Source: Pandoraea faecigallinarum (GTDB taxonomy: Bacteria > Pseudomonadota > Gammaproteobacteria > Burkholderiales > Burkholderiaceae). Taken from it: DNA of 64,000 nucleotides. The stretch is taken from the NCBI RefSeq assembly GCF_001029105.3, contig NZ_CP011807.3, positions 4,774,001 through 4,838,000 on the forward strand, given 5' to 3'. Both the position numbers and the translations under genes were made by a program. Positions 10,060 to 19,856 of the stretch are shown in pieces. The notes below the pieces were generated by a model that had not been told where the DNA came from, did not search any database, and saw nothing but the letters and a program-made list of their open reading frames with translations. Position 1 is the stretch's first letter; each line of letters opens with the position of its first letter.

Positions 10060-11382
10060 TCAGGACTCGTGATGCAAACGGTATTCGGCACTGCGCGCGT
10101 GCGCTTGCAGGCCTTCGCCGTACGCCAGTTCGGCAGCGATCTCGCCGAGCATGCGGGCACCGCCCTCGCTCACTTCGATGAGGCTCGAACGCTTGATGAA
10201 GTCATACACGCCCAGGGGCGACGAGAAGCGCGCCGTGCGCGAGGTCGGCAGCACGTGGTTCGGACCGGCACAGTAGTCGCCGAGGCTCTCGCTCGTGAAC
10301 TTGCCGAGGAAGATCGCACCGGCGTGGCGAATCCTGTCGCCCCACTGCTGCGGCGTCTCGGCGGAAATCTCCAGGTGTTCGGGCGCGATCACGTTGGCAA
10401 TCTCGCAGGCCTCGGCCATATCGCGCACCTTGACCAGCGCGCCACGGCCTTGCAGCGATGCGGCGATCACGTCGCGACGCGGCATGTCGTCGATCTGGCG
10501 CTCCAGCGAGGCATGGACTCGCTCGATGTACGCGGCGTCCGGGCACAGCAGGATCGATTGCGCGAGTTCGTCGTGTTCCGCCTGCGAGAACAGGTCCATC
10601 GCCACCCAGTCGGGGTCCGTCGAACCGTCGCAAATCACGAGAATTTCCGACGGCCCGGCGATCATGTCGATGCCAACGGTGCCGAACACGCGGCGCTTGG
10701 CCGCCGCCACGAAGGCATTGCCCGGCCCGACGATCTTGTCGACGGCCGGCACGGTTTGCGTGCCGTACGCCAGCGCGCCGACCGCCTGCGCACCACCGAT
10801 GGTGAACACGCGATCCACACCGGCAATGTGCGCGGCGGCAAGCACCAGCGGATTCTGCACGCCGTCCGGCGTGGGCACCACCATCACGATTTCCTTGACG
10901 CCGGCCACGCGCGCCGGAATCGCATTCATCAGCACGGACGACGGATACGCCGCCTTGCCGCCCGGCACGTAAATGCCCACGCGATCGAGCGGCGTGACCT
11001 TCTGGCCGAGCACCGTGCCGTCGGACTCGGTGTACTGCCAGCTATGGCTGCCGCATTCGATACGTTGCTTTTCGTGATAGGCCCGCACACGCGCGGCGGC
11101 GGCTTCGAGCGCCGCACGGCGCTTCGGCTCGAGACCTTCGAGCGCTGCGGCCAGCACGTCGGCAGACAGCTCCAGCGCCGCCATGTCGGGCGCGCTCAGA
11201 CGGTCGAAGCGGTTGGTGTATTCGATGACGGCCGCGTCACCGCGGGTCTTCACATCGGCGAGAATTTCAGCGGCCGCACGGTCGATGGCGGCGTCTTCAC
11301 TCGCCTCGAACGCGAGAACGTCGCGCAACTGCGTCGCGAAGCCTTCGTCGGTCGAATCGAGTTTGCGAATATCGAGTTTCAT
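10060..11382 (-). CDS. hisD: Histidinol dehydrogenase HisD
   Basis: HisD performs the last two oxidations, L-histidinol to histidine, with NAD+ and zinc. The 440-residue protein matches family length. Recognisable segments are the NAD-binding stretch [22 protein letters not shown], the catalytic region AEHDELAQS, and EHLEI followed later by [11 protein letters not shown] 11382 overlaps the hisG stop by 4 bp (ATGA). The small secreted protein gene starts immediately after its stop. Confidence 0.97.
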   Translation of the reverse strand: MKLDIRKLDSTDEGFATQLRDVLAFEASEDAAIDRAAAEILADVKTRGDAAVIEYTNRFDRLSAPDMAALELSADVLAAALEGLEPKRRAALEAAAARVRAYHEKQRIECGSHSWQYTESDGTVLGQKVTPLDRVGIYVPGGKAAYPSSVLMNAIPARVAGVKEIVMVVPTPDGVQNPLVLAAAHIAGVDRVFTIGGAQAVGALAYGTQTVPAVDKIVGPGNAFVAAAKRRVFGTVGIDMIAGPSEILVICDGSTDPDWVAMDLFSQAEHDELAQSILLCPDAAYIERVHASLERQIDDMPRRDVIAASLQGRGALVKVRDMAEACEIANVIAPEHLEISAETPQQWGDRIRHAGAIFLGKFTSESLGDYCAGPNHVLPTSRTARFSSPLGVYDFIKRSSLIEVSEGGARMLGEIAAELAYGEGLQAHARSAEYRLHHES

Positions 11383-12068
11383 GCTGTTTGCCGGGAGGCC
11401 TGCTCAAAGGCCTCCAGAATAGGCTGCAACGACTCACGCTTCAACTTGAGCGCAGCCTGGTTGATCACGAGGCGGGACGAGATATCCATGATCTCCTCCA
11501 CTTCCACCAGATTGTTGGCCCGCAGCGTGCCGCCGGTGCTCACCAGATCGACAATCGCGTCGGCCAGGCCCACGAGCGGGCCCAGCTCCATCGAGCCGTA
11601 CAGCTTGATCAGGTCGACGTGCACGCCCTTGGCGGCGAAGTGCTCGCGCGCCACGTGCACGTACTTGGTCGCCACACGCAGGCGCGCCCCCTGACGTACC
11701 GCGTTCGCATAATCGAAGCCATTCGGTACAGCCACAGACATGCGGCAACGCGCAATGTTCAAATCGATCGGCTGATACAGACCGCCGCCGCCATGCTCGA
11801 TGAGCACATCCTTGCCGGCGACGCCGAAGTCGGCAGCGCCGTACTGGACATACGTCGGCACGTCCGTCGCGCGCACGATGATCACGCGCAGGTTCGGATC
11901 GGTCGTCGGCAGGATCAGCTTGCGCGAGGTCTCCGGGTCTTCCGTGACTTCGATGCCGGCAGCGGCCAGCAACGGCAGCGTCTCCGTAAAGATACGCCCT
12001 TTCGAGAGCGCCAGCGTCAACGGTTGGGCTAGCGGCCTGGCCGACGTAGCCGACTTGGCGGAACTCAT
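11379..12068 (-). CDS. hisG: ATP phosphoribosyltransferase HisG, short form
   Basis: HisG condenses ATP with PRPP, the first and feedback-controlled step of histidine synthesis. The product is 229 residues, so it is the short form that lacks the C-terminal regulatory ACT-like domain. Short-form enzymes need the HisRS-like subunit HisZ for activity, and hisZ is not in this window. Visible motifs are [11 protein letters not shown], the FGVAGKDVL segment and the PRPP loop around [17 protein letters not shown] 12068 overlaps the murA stop by 4 bp. About 16 poorly conserved residues precede the catalytic domain. Confidence 0.96.
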   Translation of the reverse strand: MSSAKSATSARPLAQPLTLALSKGRIFTETLPLLAAAGIEVTEDPETSRKLILPTTDPNLRVIIVRATDVPTYVQYGAADFGVAGKDVLIEHGGGGLYQPIDLNIARCRMSVAVPNGFDYANAVRQGARLRVATKYVHVAREHFAAKGVHVDLIKLYGSMELGPLVGLADAIVDLVSTGGTLRANNLVEVEEIMDISSRLVINQAALKLKRESLQPILEAFEQASRQTA

Positions 12069-13414
12069 GCAATCTCTCCCTGGCGTGCTTCGACACGCCG
12101 GATTCGCGCGCCCACGGCGCACAACTTGGCCTCGATACGATGATAGCCGCGATCGAGGTGATGAATACGGTCGACGAGGGTACGGCCTTCTGCCGTCAGC
12201 CCCGCGACGATCAGGCTGGCGGACGCCCGCAGGTCGGTAGCCATCACGTGCGCGCCGGACAGCCGATCCACGCCGGAAATCCGCGCCGTATTGCCTTCGA
12301 TACCGATATTCGCGCCCAGACGCGTCAGTTCCTGCACATGCATGAAACGGTTCTCGAAGATCGTCTCGACCACTTGCGATGCGCCTTCGGCGATGCAATT
12401 CAGCGCCATGAACTGCGCCTGCATGTCGGTCGGAAATGCCGGGTATTCCGACGTACGGAAACTCACCGCCCGTGCACGGCGATCCATCCGCACGCGCAGC
12501 CAGTCCGCGCCGCCGGTCACGTTCGCACCGGTCTCGCGCAGCTTTTCGATCACGGCGTCGAGCGTGCCCGGCACCACGCGGCGCAGCGTGATGTCGCCAC
12601 GCGTCGCCACCGCCGCACACAGGAACGTGCCGGCCTCGATACGATCCGGCACCACGTCGTGCGTTGCACCATGCAAGCGGGCGACGCCGGTCACGACCAG
12701 ACGATCGGTACCGATGCCTTCGATCTTCGCGCCCATCTTCACGAGCAGGTTCGCCAGATCGGTCACTTCCGGCTCGCGCGCGGCGTTGGCCAGCACGGTC
12801 ACGCCGTCGGCGAGCGTTGCCGCCATGAGCAGGTTTTCCGTCCCCGTGACGGTAATCATGTCGGTCACGAGCGTCTCGCCGCGCAGCCGCGACCCGCGCG
12901 CGACGCCGGCCACGATGTCACCGTGCGTGAGCATGATCTCGGCGCCCATCTTTTGCAGGCCCTTGATGTGCTGATCGACGGGGCGCGCACCGATGGCGCA
13001 ACCGCCCGGCAGCGACACGCGCGCCTCACCGCAACGGGCGAGCAGCGGACCGAGTACCAGGATGGACGCCCGCATGGTTTTCACCAGCTCGTACGGCGCC
13101 GCCGGCTCGGTAATCTGCGACGCGTCCAGCGTCACCGCCTCGCCCTTGCGCTCGACCTTCACCCCCATGCGTGTCAGCAACGTGAGCATGGTGCGCACGT
13201 CGTGCAAATCGGGGACGTTACCCAGCACCAGCGGCTCGGCCGTCAACAGGCTCGCGCACAGAATGGGCAGGGCCGCGTTCTTGGCGCCCGAGACCGTAAT
13301 CTCTCCTGCCAGCCGCTCGCCGCCTTCGATTTCCAGGTGGTCCGCGGCCAAACGCTCGCCGGCGACGCCCTCACCGTTGCCGGCTGCGCCAGCGCTTTCT
13401 TGCGTGATCCTCAT
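12065..13414 (-). CDS. murA: UDP-GlcNAc 1-carboxyvinyltransferase MurA
   Basis: MurA transfers enolpyruvate from PEP to UDP-GlcNAc, the first committed step of peptidoglycan synthesis and the fosfomycin target. The product is 449 residues, with about 25 extra N-terminal residues before the usual [18 protein letters not shown] start. The active-site cysteine is present in [12 protein letters not shown], so the enzyme should be fosfomycin-sensitive. It overlaps ibaG upstream and hisG downstream by 4 bp each. The ibaG-murA pair downstream of mla genes is also the arrangement known from E. coli. Confidence 0.97.
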   Translation of the reverse strand: MRITQESAGAAGNGEGVAGERLAADHLEIEGGERLAGEITVSGAKNAALPILCASLLTAEPLVLGNVPDLHDVRTMLTLLTRMGVKVERKGEAVTLDASQITEPAAPYELVKTMRASILVLGPLLARCGEARVSLPGGCAIGARPVDQHIKGLQKMGAEIMLTHGDIVAGVARGSRLRGETLVTDMITVTGTENLLMAATLADGVTVLANAAREPEVTDLANLLVKMGAKIEGIGTDRLVVTGVARLHGATHDVVPDRIEAGTFLCAAVATRGDITLRRVVPGTLDAVIEKLRETGANVTGGADWLRVRMDRRARAVSFRTSEYPAFPTDMQAQFMALNCIAEGASQVVETIFENRFMHVQELTRLGANIGIEGNTARISGVDRLSGAHVMATDLRASASLIVAGLTAEGRTLVDRIHHLDRGYHRIEAKLCAVGARIRRVEARQGEIA

Positions 13415-13650
13415 TGCGCCTGATACTCCGCCGGCGTGAGCGTCTTCATCGAGAGCGCGTGAATTTCGGCCTTCATACGATCGCCCAGCGCGCCGTACAC
13501 CAGTTGATGGCGCGCAATGAGGCGCTTGCCTTCGAACTGCGCGCTCACGATGGTCGCGAAGAAGTGCTGGCCATCACCTTCGACGGCCACGTGCTCGCAA
13601 GCCAGACCGGCTTCGATGTACTGTTTGATTTGTTCGGGGGTAGGCAGCAT
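13411..13650 (-). CDS. ibaG: BolA-family protein IbaG
   Basis: This is a 79-residue BolA-like protein of the IbaG (YrbA) branch, which with monothiol glutaredoxins handles [2Fe-2S] clusters and is linked to acid stress and envelope homeostasis. It shows the class II KH-like core with [17 protein letters not shown] and the conserved C-terminal IHALSMKT. The gene immediately precedes murA with a 4-bp overlap, the same neighbour as in E. coli. ATG 13650 is the only sensible start. Confidence 0.92.
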   Translation of the reverse strand: MLPTPEQIKQYIEAGLACEHVAVEGDGQHFFATIVSAQFEGKRLIARHQLVYGALGDRMKAEIHALSMKTLTPAEYQAQ

Positions 13651-13668
13651 TGCTGATCCTGGAGAAGT

Positions 13669-14420
13669 TCAGTGACGCAGTTTGTAACCGCGGCGCAGCA
13701 GATTCAGCGCCACGGATGCGAGTATCAGAAAGGTCACACCGACGACCGCAAGGCTCGTCGTCGGGGCCACGTCGGACACGCCGAAGAAGCCGTACCGGAA
13801 CCCGTCGATCATGTAGAAGAACGGGTTGAAATGCGAGACAGCCTGCCACAACGGCGGCAGCGATTGAATCGAGTAAAACACGCCCGCGAGGAACGTCGCG
13901 GGCATGATAAGGAAGTTCTGAAACGCGGCAAGCTGGTCGAACTTCTCGGCCCAGATGCCCGCAATCAGCCCCAGCGTGCCCAGGATCGCCGCGCCGAAGA
14001 ACGCGAAGCCAATGATCCACAGCGGCGCGGCAAACGTCAGATGCGTAAACGCGACGGTCACGAGAAAAACGCCCAGCCCGACGCACAGACCGCGCACCAC
14101 CGCTGCCAGCACGTACGCGCCATACATCTCCCAGTGCGAGAGCGGCGGCAACAGCACGAACACCAGGTTGCCCGTGATCTTCGACTGAATCAGCGACGAC
14201 GAACTATTGGCGAACGCGTTCTGCAACACGCTCATCATCACCAGCCCGGGCACGAGGAAGGACGTGTAGTTGATCTGGTCGTAGACCTTCACGCGGTCTT
14301 CGAGCACGTGACCGAAGATCATCAGATACAGCAGCGCGGTGAGCACCGGCGCGGCCACGGTCTGGAAGCTCACCTTCCAGAAGCGCAGCACTTCCTTGTA
14401 GAACAGCGTGCGAAAGCCGA

Positions 14421-14424
<4 letters not shown>
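13669..14424 (-). CDS. ABC-2 type transporter permease
   Basis: This is a 251-residue inner-membrane permease of the ABC-2 (YadH/NodJ-like) class. It has six hydrophobic segments and the family motifs FLVPGLVMMSVLQNAF and FLAGVFYSIQSLPP. The start at ATG 14424 overlaps the stop of the ATPase gene by 4 bp, so the pair forms one transporter. The substrate is not known. The position directly upstream of ibaG-murA suggests an envelope role, but that is inference only. Confidence 0.92.
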
Positions 14425-15347
<923 letters not shown>

Positions 15348-15470
15348 GGACTGCACGCACCCGTCTTTGCGGATGCGCCATTATTGTTTCCCGGATCGTG
15401 TAGCCGCCATGATGACAGCGTCGATGCCCAGAAGGGGGGTCACTGCCCAAAAGTCGGCAGAAAACCCCTG

Positions 15471-15476
15471 ATTATA
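15471..15476 (-). promoter_or_regulatory. Candidate -10 box for the ABC-ibaG-murA-his run
   Basis: A perfect TATAAT is read on the reverse strand about 125 bp upstream of the ABC ATPase start. No convincing -35 hexamer stands at 16-18 bp, so this is only a candidate. It lies downstream of the mla terminator, which is where a new promoter for this run would be expected. Nothing else is visible in the 15348-15577 gap. Confidence 0.35.
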
Positions 15477-15577
15477 AAGGAAGCCGGTGGCGGCCGTGCT
15501 TACGCCCAATCCCCTGCCGTAACCCCGGTAACGCATTGACCGCATCCAGCACGTTGCCCCGGGTATCGCATGCCCAT

Positions 15578-15606
15578 AAAAAAAGCGCCGTTCGGAGACG
15601 GCGCTT
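15578..15606 (-). terminator. mla operon terminator, left copy (24-bp duplicate with T tract)
   Basis: A 9-bp perfect stem with a 6-nt loop (15583-15606) is followed on the reverse strand by a T run (15578-15582). The identical 24 bp occur again at 17176-17199, on the other side of the IS1182 element. The left copy retains the T tract and the right copy adjoins mlaB, so the original single site was the terminator of mlaFEDACB. Confidence 0.8.
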
Positions 15607-15621
15607 CAGATTGCTGACAAA

Positions 15622-15650
15622 CCCTCGCCAAGTGCGAGGGTTTTGTTTTT
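15622..15650 (+). terminator. Inward-facing terminator at left end of IS1182 element
   Basis: A 7-bp CCCTCGC/GCGAGGG stem is followed by a nearly pure T stretch (15641-15650), directly upstream of the transposase start. It would stop transcription entering from the left flank. Confidence 0.7.
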
Positions 15651-15660
15651 TAATAGCAGG

Positions 15661-17127
15661 ATGCTAAAGATCCCGACGCCCACGCAGCACGAACTCGAGA
15701 TGGTGACGCTCGAGGAACTCGTGCCGAAGGACCACCTGCTGCGCCAGATCGACGCGGCAGTGGATTTCGAATTCATCCGCGAAAAGGTCGCGCATCTGTA
15801 CTGCGCAGACAACGGTCGTCCGGCGCTCGATCCGGTGGTGATGTTCAAGCTGCTGTTCATCGGCTACCTGTTTGGAGTGCGCAGTGAGCGGCAGTTGATG
15901 CGCGAGGTCCAGGTCAACGTCGCCTACCGGTGGTTCGCCCGGTTTCGGCTGACCGACAAGGTGCCGGATGCGTCGACGTTCTCACAGAATCGCCGCCGAC
16001 GCTTCACGGACACGACGGTGTATCAGGAGATATTCGACGAGATCGTGCGCCAGGCGATGGGCCGTGGTCTGGTCGATGGCCGTGTGCTGTACACCGACAG
16101 CACGCACCTGAAGGCCAATGCGAACAAGAACAAGTTCGACGTGGTAAAGCTGGAACAGACGCCTGCGGCCTATCTGGAGAAGCTCAATGCGGCAGTGGAT
16201 GCGGACCGGGCCGCGCATGGCAAGAAGCCGCTGAATCGGGACGACGATGAGCCGCCGTCGAGCAAGGACACCAAGATCAGCCGGACCGATCCGGACAGCG
16301 GCTACATGGTGCGGGACGACAAGCCGAAGGGCTTCTTCTATCTGGACCACCGCACGGTGGACGCCAAGCACGCGATCATTACCGATACGCATGTGACGCC
16401 GGCCTCGGTGCACGACAGCCAGCCGTATCTGGAGCGGCTGGATCGACAGCGCGAGCGCTTCGAGTTCAAGGTGGAAGCGGTGGGGCTGGATGCTGGCTAC
16501 TTCACGCCGGCGGTGTGCCAGGGGCTCGAGGAGCGGGAGATTGCCGGGGTGATGGGCTATCGCACGCCGAACCACAAGCCGGGGCTGTTCTACAAACGGC
16601 AGTTCCAATACGACGCGTACCGCAACGAGTACGTGTGCCCGCAGGGACAGGCGCTGCCGTACAGCACGACTAACCGGCTCGGCTATCGGGAATACAAATC
16701 CGATGCTCGGATATGCCGATGCTGCCCGGTACGAGCACAGTGCACGAACAGTGCCAACGCGGTGAAGGTGGTGACGCGCCACGTCTGGGAGCGCGCCAAG
16801 CAGCGGGTGGACGCGAGGCGGCTGAGCGAGTGGGGACGACGCATTTACGCGCGGCGCAAGGAGACGGTGGAACGCAGCTTTGCCGATGCCAAGCAACTGC
16901 ATGGGCATCGCTATGCGCGCATGCGCGGGCTGCGCAAGGTGGCCGAGCAGTGCTTGTTGGCTGCGGCGGCGCAGAACATCAAGAAAATTGCGATGCTGGT
17001 GGCGCGCCTACGGGCGCGTGCAGGCGAGCGCTCGTACCTCTGGCGCCCGTTTCGGTGGCTCATGAGCGTCCTGAGGGCTTGTCTCTCAATGTGCGCGCCC
17101 TTACGCTGCCCATTCGCCCTTGCCTAA
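15661..17127 (+). CDS. IS1182-family transposase
   Basis: This DDE-type transposase of 488 residues catalyses movement of the surrounding element. It starts at ATG 15661 (MLKIPTPTQHELEMV); a TTG six codons upstream is less likely because it falls in the T tract of the left-end hairpin. The N-terminal DUF772-type region (LFIGYLFGVRSERQL) is followed by the DDE core, with Asp in YTDSTHLKANANKNK and GLDAGYFTP and the C-terminal RRKETVERSFADAKQLHG motif carrying the Glu. A Cys-rich CRCCPVRAQCT segment, typical of the family, precedes it. No frameshift is seen, so it may be active. Confidence 0.95.
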   Translation: MLKIPTPTQHELEMVTLEELVPKDHLLRQIDAAVDFEFIREKVAHLYCADNGRPALDPVVMFKLLFIGYLFGVRSERQLMREVQVNVAYRWFARFRLTDKVPDASTFSQNRRRRFTDTTVYQEIFDEIVRQAMGRGLVDGRVLYTDSTHLKANANKNKFDVVKLEQTPAAYLEKLNAAVDADRAAHGKKPLNRDDDEPPSSKDTKISRTDPDSGYMVRDDKPKGFFYLDHRTVDAKHAIITDTHVTPASVHDSQPYLERLDRQRERFEFKVEAVGLDAGYFTPAVCQGLEEREIAGVMGYRTPNHKPGLFYKRQFQYDAYRNEYVCPQGQALPYSTTNRLGYREYKSDARICRCCPVRAQCTNSANAVKVVTRHVWERAKQRVDARRLSEWGRRIYARRKETVERSFADAKQLHGHRYARMRGLRKVAEQCLLAAAAQNIKKIAMLVARLRARAGERSYLWRPFRWLMSVLRACLSMCAPLRCPFALA

Positions 17128-17162
17128 AAGATAAAACCCCTCGCTCCGAAAAACGAGGGGTT
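17127..17162 (-). terminator. Inward-facing terminator at right end of IS1182 element
   Basis: A CCCCTCG/CGAGGGG stem (17137-17143 with 17154-17160, extendable by two A-T pairs) is preceded on the plus strand by an A-rich tract, which is a T tract for reverse-strand transcription. It would block read-through from the mla operon into the antisense strand of the transposase. Confidence 0.65.
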
Positions 17163-17175
17163 CGTCAGCAATCTG

Positions 17176-17199
17176 AAGCGCCGTTCGGAGACGGCGCTT
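17176..17199 (-). repeat. Right copy of 24-bp hairpin flanking IS1182
   Basis: This is identical to 15583-15606. It lies 30 bp after the mlaB stop and still forms the 9-bp stem, but has lost its T tract because the IS now follows. It is read as half of the target-site duplication. Confidence 0.85.
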
Positions 17200-17229
17200 C
17201 TTCATCGGGCGGCAGTCCGGCCGGACGAA

Positions 17230-17487
17230 TCAGCTCGAGAGCAGATGGTCGACACCGTACACCAGTGCGAGACTGGCCAACCCGGTCGGCAAGTTAGTGA
17301 ACGCCAACGTCGATCCGCGCCGACTCGCGTGACGGCGCAGAGCCAGCAGTACGGCGAGTGCCGACGAGTCGAAATGCGCGAGCCCGGCGCAATCGACCTG
17401 GGTCTCACCCGCGTCGATGCGATCGATGGCCTGCGCAAGAACGTCGCCGGCGGTGTCGTGAGTCAGATCGGTCTGCAACGCGAGCAT
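17230..17487 (-). CDS. mlaB: STAS-domain protein MlaB
   Basis: MlaB is the cytoplasmic STAS subunit that binds the ATPase MlaF and is needed for assembly of the MlaFEDB inner-membrane complex. The 85-residue product is almost only a STAS domain, with the phosphorylatable-site region FDSSALAVLLALRRHA. It starts at ATG 17487, four bases after the mlaC stop. It is the last gene of the operon and is followed by the terminator that received the IS1182 element; its coding sequence is intact. Confidence 0.9.
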   Translation of the reverse strand: MLALQTDLTHDTAGDVLAQAIDRIDAGETQVDCAGLAHFDSSALAVLLALRRHASRRGSTLAFTNLPTGLASLALVYGVDHLLSS

Positions 17488-17491
17488 GGAC

Positions 17492-18115
17492 TTACTTGCC
17501 GCCTGCGAGTTGCTTGTTACGCTCGGTCAGGAACTGGATCAGGCCGTCGACGCCCGACTGGCTGACCTTTTCCGCGAACTGGTTGCGGTACGTCTGGACC
17601 AGCCATGCACCAAGCACGTTCAGGTCGTACAGCTTCCATTCGCCGCTCGACGTCTTGTACAGACGGTAATCCAGTTCGATCGGCTGGCCGTTATTGATGA
17701 CGTCGGTGTACACCACGGCATCGGTGTCGCCCGGCTGGCCACGATACGGCTTGTAGTTGACCTGCTGGTCGCGAATCTGGGCGATCGCGCCGGCGTACGT
17801 GCGCAGGAGCAGCGTCTTGAACTGCGACGTGAGTTGCTCGCGCTGCTGCGGCGTTGCCTGACGCCACGCCTGACCGGTGGCCAACTGCGTGGTCTTCGTG
17901 AAGTCGGCGTGCGGCAGAATCTTCTGCTCGACCAGACGCGTAATGCTGTTCAGATCACCCTTCTGGATGTTCGGGTCGCTCTTGGCGGCAGCCATCACTT
18001 CGGTCACGGTCTGCTTGACCAGTGCGTCGGGCGACTGAGCCTGTGCCATCGCCGAACCGGCGGCGGCGGTGTACGTCATGAAAGCCATGACGGGAATGAG
18101 CCAGAACTTCTTCAT
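17492..18115 (-). CDS. mlaC: Periplasmic phospholipid-binding protein MlaC
   Basis: MlaC shuttles phospholipids across the periplasm between the MlaA-porin complex in the outer membrane and MlaFEDB in the inner membrane. The 207-residue product starts at ATG 18115 with an AGGA site, and opens with a signal peptide (MKKFWLIPVMAFMTY...) cut after GSAMA. The MlaC/Ttg2D fold segments are visible (IQKGDLNSITRLVEQKILPH; QREQLTSQFKTLL; DLNVLGAWLVQTYRNQF). It lies between mlaA and mlaB. Confidence 0.95.
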   Translation of the reverse strand: MKKFWLIPVMAFMTYTAAAGSAMAQAQSPDALVKQTVTEVMAAAKSDPNIQKGDLNSITRLVEQKILPHADFTKTTQLATGQAWRQATPQQREQLTSQFKTLLLRTYAGAIAQIRDQQVNYKPYRGQPGDTDAVVYTDVINNGQPIELDYRLYKTSSGEWKLYDLNVLGAWLVQTYRNQFAEKVSQSGVDGLIQFLTERNKQLAGGK

Positions 18116-18337
18116 TGTGGACTTCCTCTTTCGAGTGACGAGTGTTGCGGGGTTGGATAGCCGCGTTGCGTCTGGAGTTCTCGGATTGGTGGCAGTGTCG
18201 TGTAACAAACTGTTGCCCGGGATTTGCCCCGCGACCGCTGCCGACGACGCCCCGGCTGGCGGGGCACCTCATCGTTTTCGGTAAATCGACGCCGAACGGC
18301 TCGCGATCAACGTCGATCCATTCCGGCCAATTCGGGA

Positions 18338-19243
18338 TCAGCGACGGAACGGCAGACCGCCCGGCACCATCTTGCCCGGCACGGGCGAGCCTTGCGGCGC
18401 TTCTTCACCTTGAACGCCCGACGCCGGCGCCGGTGCGCTGGCACCCGACGCAGGTCTGGCCGGCATTGGCTGCCCGCCCGTACCACCGGCGGCGGCCGCT
18501 CCCGCGGCGGCGCCACCGGCGCCCTCTTCGTCTTCGTAGTTCGGCAGCGAGGCATCGCCCGAAGCGCCGCCATTGATCAGATACTTGCGACGTGCCAGAT
18601 AGGCATCGCGCGTGAACGAATACGGATCGAGCGCGGCGGCTTCGAGCAGGTTCGACGCGTCGAGCAAATTGGCACGCGTGTTCACGAGACGCACGCCATA
18701 CAGCGAGTAACTCACCCAGTCCGGCTTGATGTACGAGGTCGGGTCGATGAACATGTTGCCGGCCATGCCGACGGTGTCGCGCACCGTGCTCGGGCCAAGC
18801 AGCGGCAGCACGAGATACGGACCGTCAGGCACGCCCCACTTGCCCAGCGTCACGCCAAAATCCTGGCTGTGCTTGGGCAGACCGGCCGGCGTGGCGAAGT
18901 CGACCAGACCGCCGACACCGAAGACCGTGTTGATCGTCAGCCGCATCAGATCCTGCACCGCCGCCGTGATTTCCAGCTGGAGCAGGTTGTTGGCGAAGTT
19001 GTACACGTCGCCCACGTTCGAGAAGAAGTTCGTGACCATGTCACGCGCCGGTTCCGGCACCGTGAAACGGTAGCCCTTCGCAACCGGCACGAGCACCGCC
19101 TTGTCCAGCGTGTCGTTGAACTTGTACATCGAACGGTTGAAACCTTCGACGGGATCTGCGGGGTTGGGGTTCGTGACGGTGGCGCATCCTGCCAACGCCA
19201 ACGCGCCGGCGGCCAACACTGCCGAAGTACGGAAGCTGGTCAT
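18338..19243 (-). CDS. mlaA: Outer-membrane lipoprotein MlaA (VacJ)
   Basis: MlaA sits in the inner leaflet of the outer membrane and removes mislocalised phospholipids from the outer leaflet. The 301-residue product has a lipoprotein signal with lipobox LAGC at Cys 19. The conserved VacJ core follows (DPVEGFNRSMYKFND; PYLVLPLLGPSTVRDTVG). The C-terminal 90 residues are Ala/Gly/Pro-rich and longer than in E. coli VacJ. Unlike in enterics, mlaA is inside the mla operon, between mlaD and mlaC. A 222-bp gap to mlaC holds no obvious signal. Confidence 0.95.
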   Translation of the reverse strand: MTSFRTSAVLAAGALALAGCATVTNPNPADPVEGFNRSMYKFNDTLDKAVLVPVAKGYRFTVPEPARDMVTNFFSNVGDVYNFANNLLQLEITAAVQDLMRLTINTVFGVGGLVDFATPAGLPKHSQDFGVTLGKWGVPDGPYLVLPLLGPSTVRDTVGMAGNMFIDPTSYIKPDWVSYSLYGVRLVNTRANLLDASNLLEAAALDPYSFTRDAYLARRKYLINGGASGDASLPNYEDEEGAGGAAAGAAAAGGTGGQPMPARPASGASAPAPASGVQGEEAPQGSPVPGKMVPGGLPFRR

Positions 19244-19248
19244 TTCTC

Positions 19249-19803
19249 TTATTTTCCTTGGGTTACCGTTGCCGCCCCAGGCGCCGGCGCCGCGGCAGGG
19301 GCTGCCGGAGCCGGTGCTGCCGATGCTCCGCCCGACTGGGCGCCACCGGCGTCTGCCGCCTTGTTGTACAGGAACTGGCCGATCAGGTTTTCCAGCACGA
19401 TGGCAGACTGCGTGAGCGTGATCGTATCACCGCCCTTGAGCATCTGATCGTCGCCGCCGGGTTCGAGCCCGATGTACTGCTCGCCGAGCAGACCCGAGGT
19501 CAGGATCTTCGCCGACGAGTCCTTCGGGAACTGATAGCGGGAATCGATGTTGAGCGTGACGTCGGCCAGATAACGCTTGTCGTCGAACTGAATCGATGCC
19601 ACGCGGCCAACCACCACGCCGGCACTCTTGACCGCCGCGCGCGGCTTCAGCCCGCCGATGTTGTCGAAACGCACCGTAACCGGATACGTGCTCGAGAACG
19701 ACAACGAACTCATGTTGCCCGCCTTGAGCGCGAGGAACAACAGCGCGGCGAAGCCGAGTACCACGAACAGGCCAACCCAGAAGTCGAGGGGGTGTTTTTT
19801 CAT
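19249..19803 (-). CDS. mlaD: MCE-domain phospholipid transport protein MlaD
   Basis: MlaD is a bitopic inner-membrane protein whose periplasmic MCE domain forms the hexameric lipid-binding ring of MlaFEDB. The 184-residue product starts MKKHPLDFWVGLFVV at 19803 with a single N-terminal helix. The MCE domain follows (about residues 38-120, including VRFDNIGGLKPRAAVKSAGV and SGLLGEQYIGLEPG), then the hydrophobic pore helix LTQSAIVLENLIGQFLY. The tail is Ala/Pro/Gly repeats of no clear function. Confidence 0.96.
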   Translation of the reverse strand: MKKHPLDFWVGLFVVLGFAALLFLALKAGNMSSLSFSSTYPVTVRFDNIGGLKPRAAVKSAGVVVGRVASIQFDDKRYLADVTLNIDSRYQFPKDSSAKILTSGLLGEQYIGLEPGGDDQMLKGGDTITLTQSAIVLENLIGQFLYNKAADAGGAQSGGASAAPAPAAPAAAPAPGAATVTQGK

Positions 19804-19856
19804 TGTGTCAGTGTGCGCAAACTGTCTGTCTATGTCTTGGCAGGCAAGCCGGCCCG

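Larger units (their letters stand above)
15607..17175 (+). mobile_element. IS1182-family insertion sequence
   Basis: The element is about 1,569 bp. Its imperfect terminal inverted repeats read CAGATTGCTGAC at both ends (15607-15618 and the complement of 17164-17175), continuing with one mismatch and one indel into AACCC-CTCG. It carries a single IS1182-type transposase gene on the plus strand. It is bounded on both sides by the same 24-bp hairpin, which I read as the target-site duplication. Each end also holds its own hairpin with a T tract (15622-15650 inward from the left; 17127-17160 inward from the right), which would shield the transposase from outside transcription. The element looks complete. 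Confidence 0.9.

Noticed and set aside
7853..11694. Long plus-strand frames opposite hisC/hisB and hisD/hisG (548 and 561 codons)
   Set aside because: They are antisense to well-supported his genes, with shadow-type composition and no known motif.
15583..17199. The repeated 24-bp hairpin considered as an unrelated REP element
   Set aside because: It occurs exactly at both borders of the IS, and only the left copy has the T tract that a mla terminator needs, so target-site duplication explains it better.
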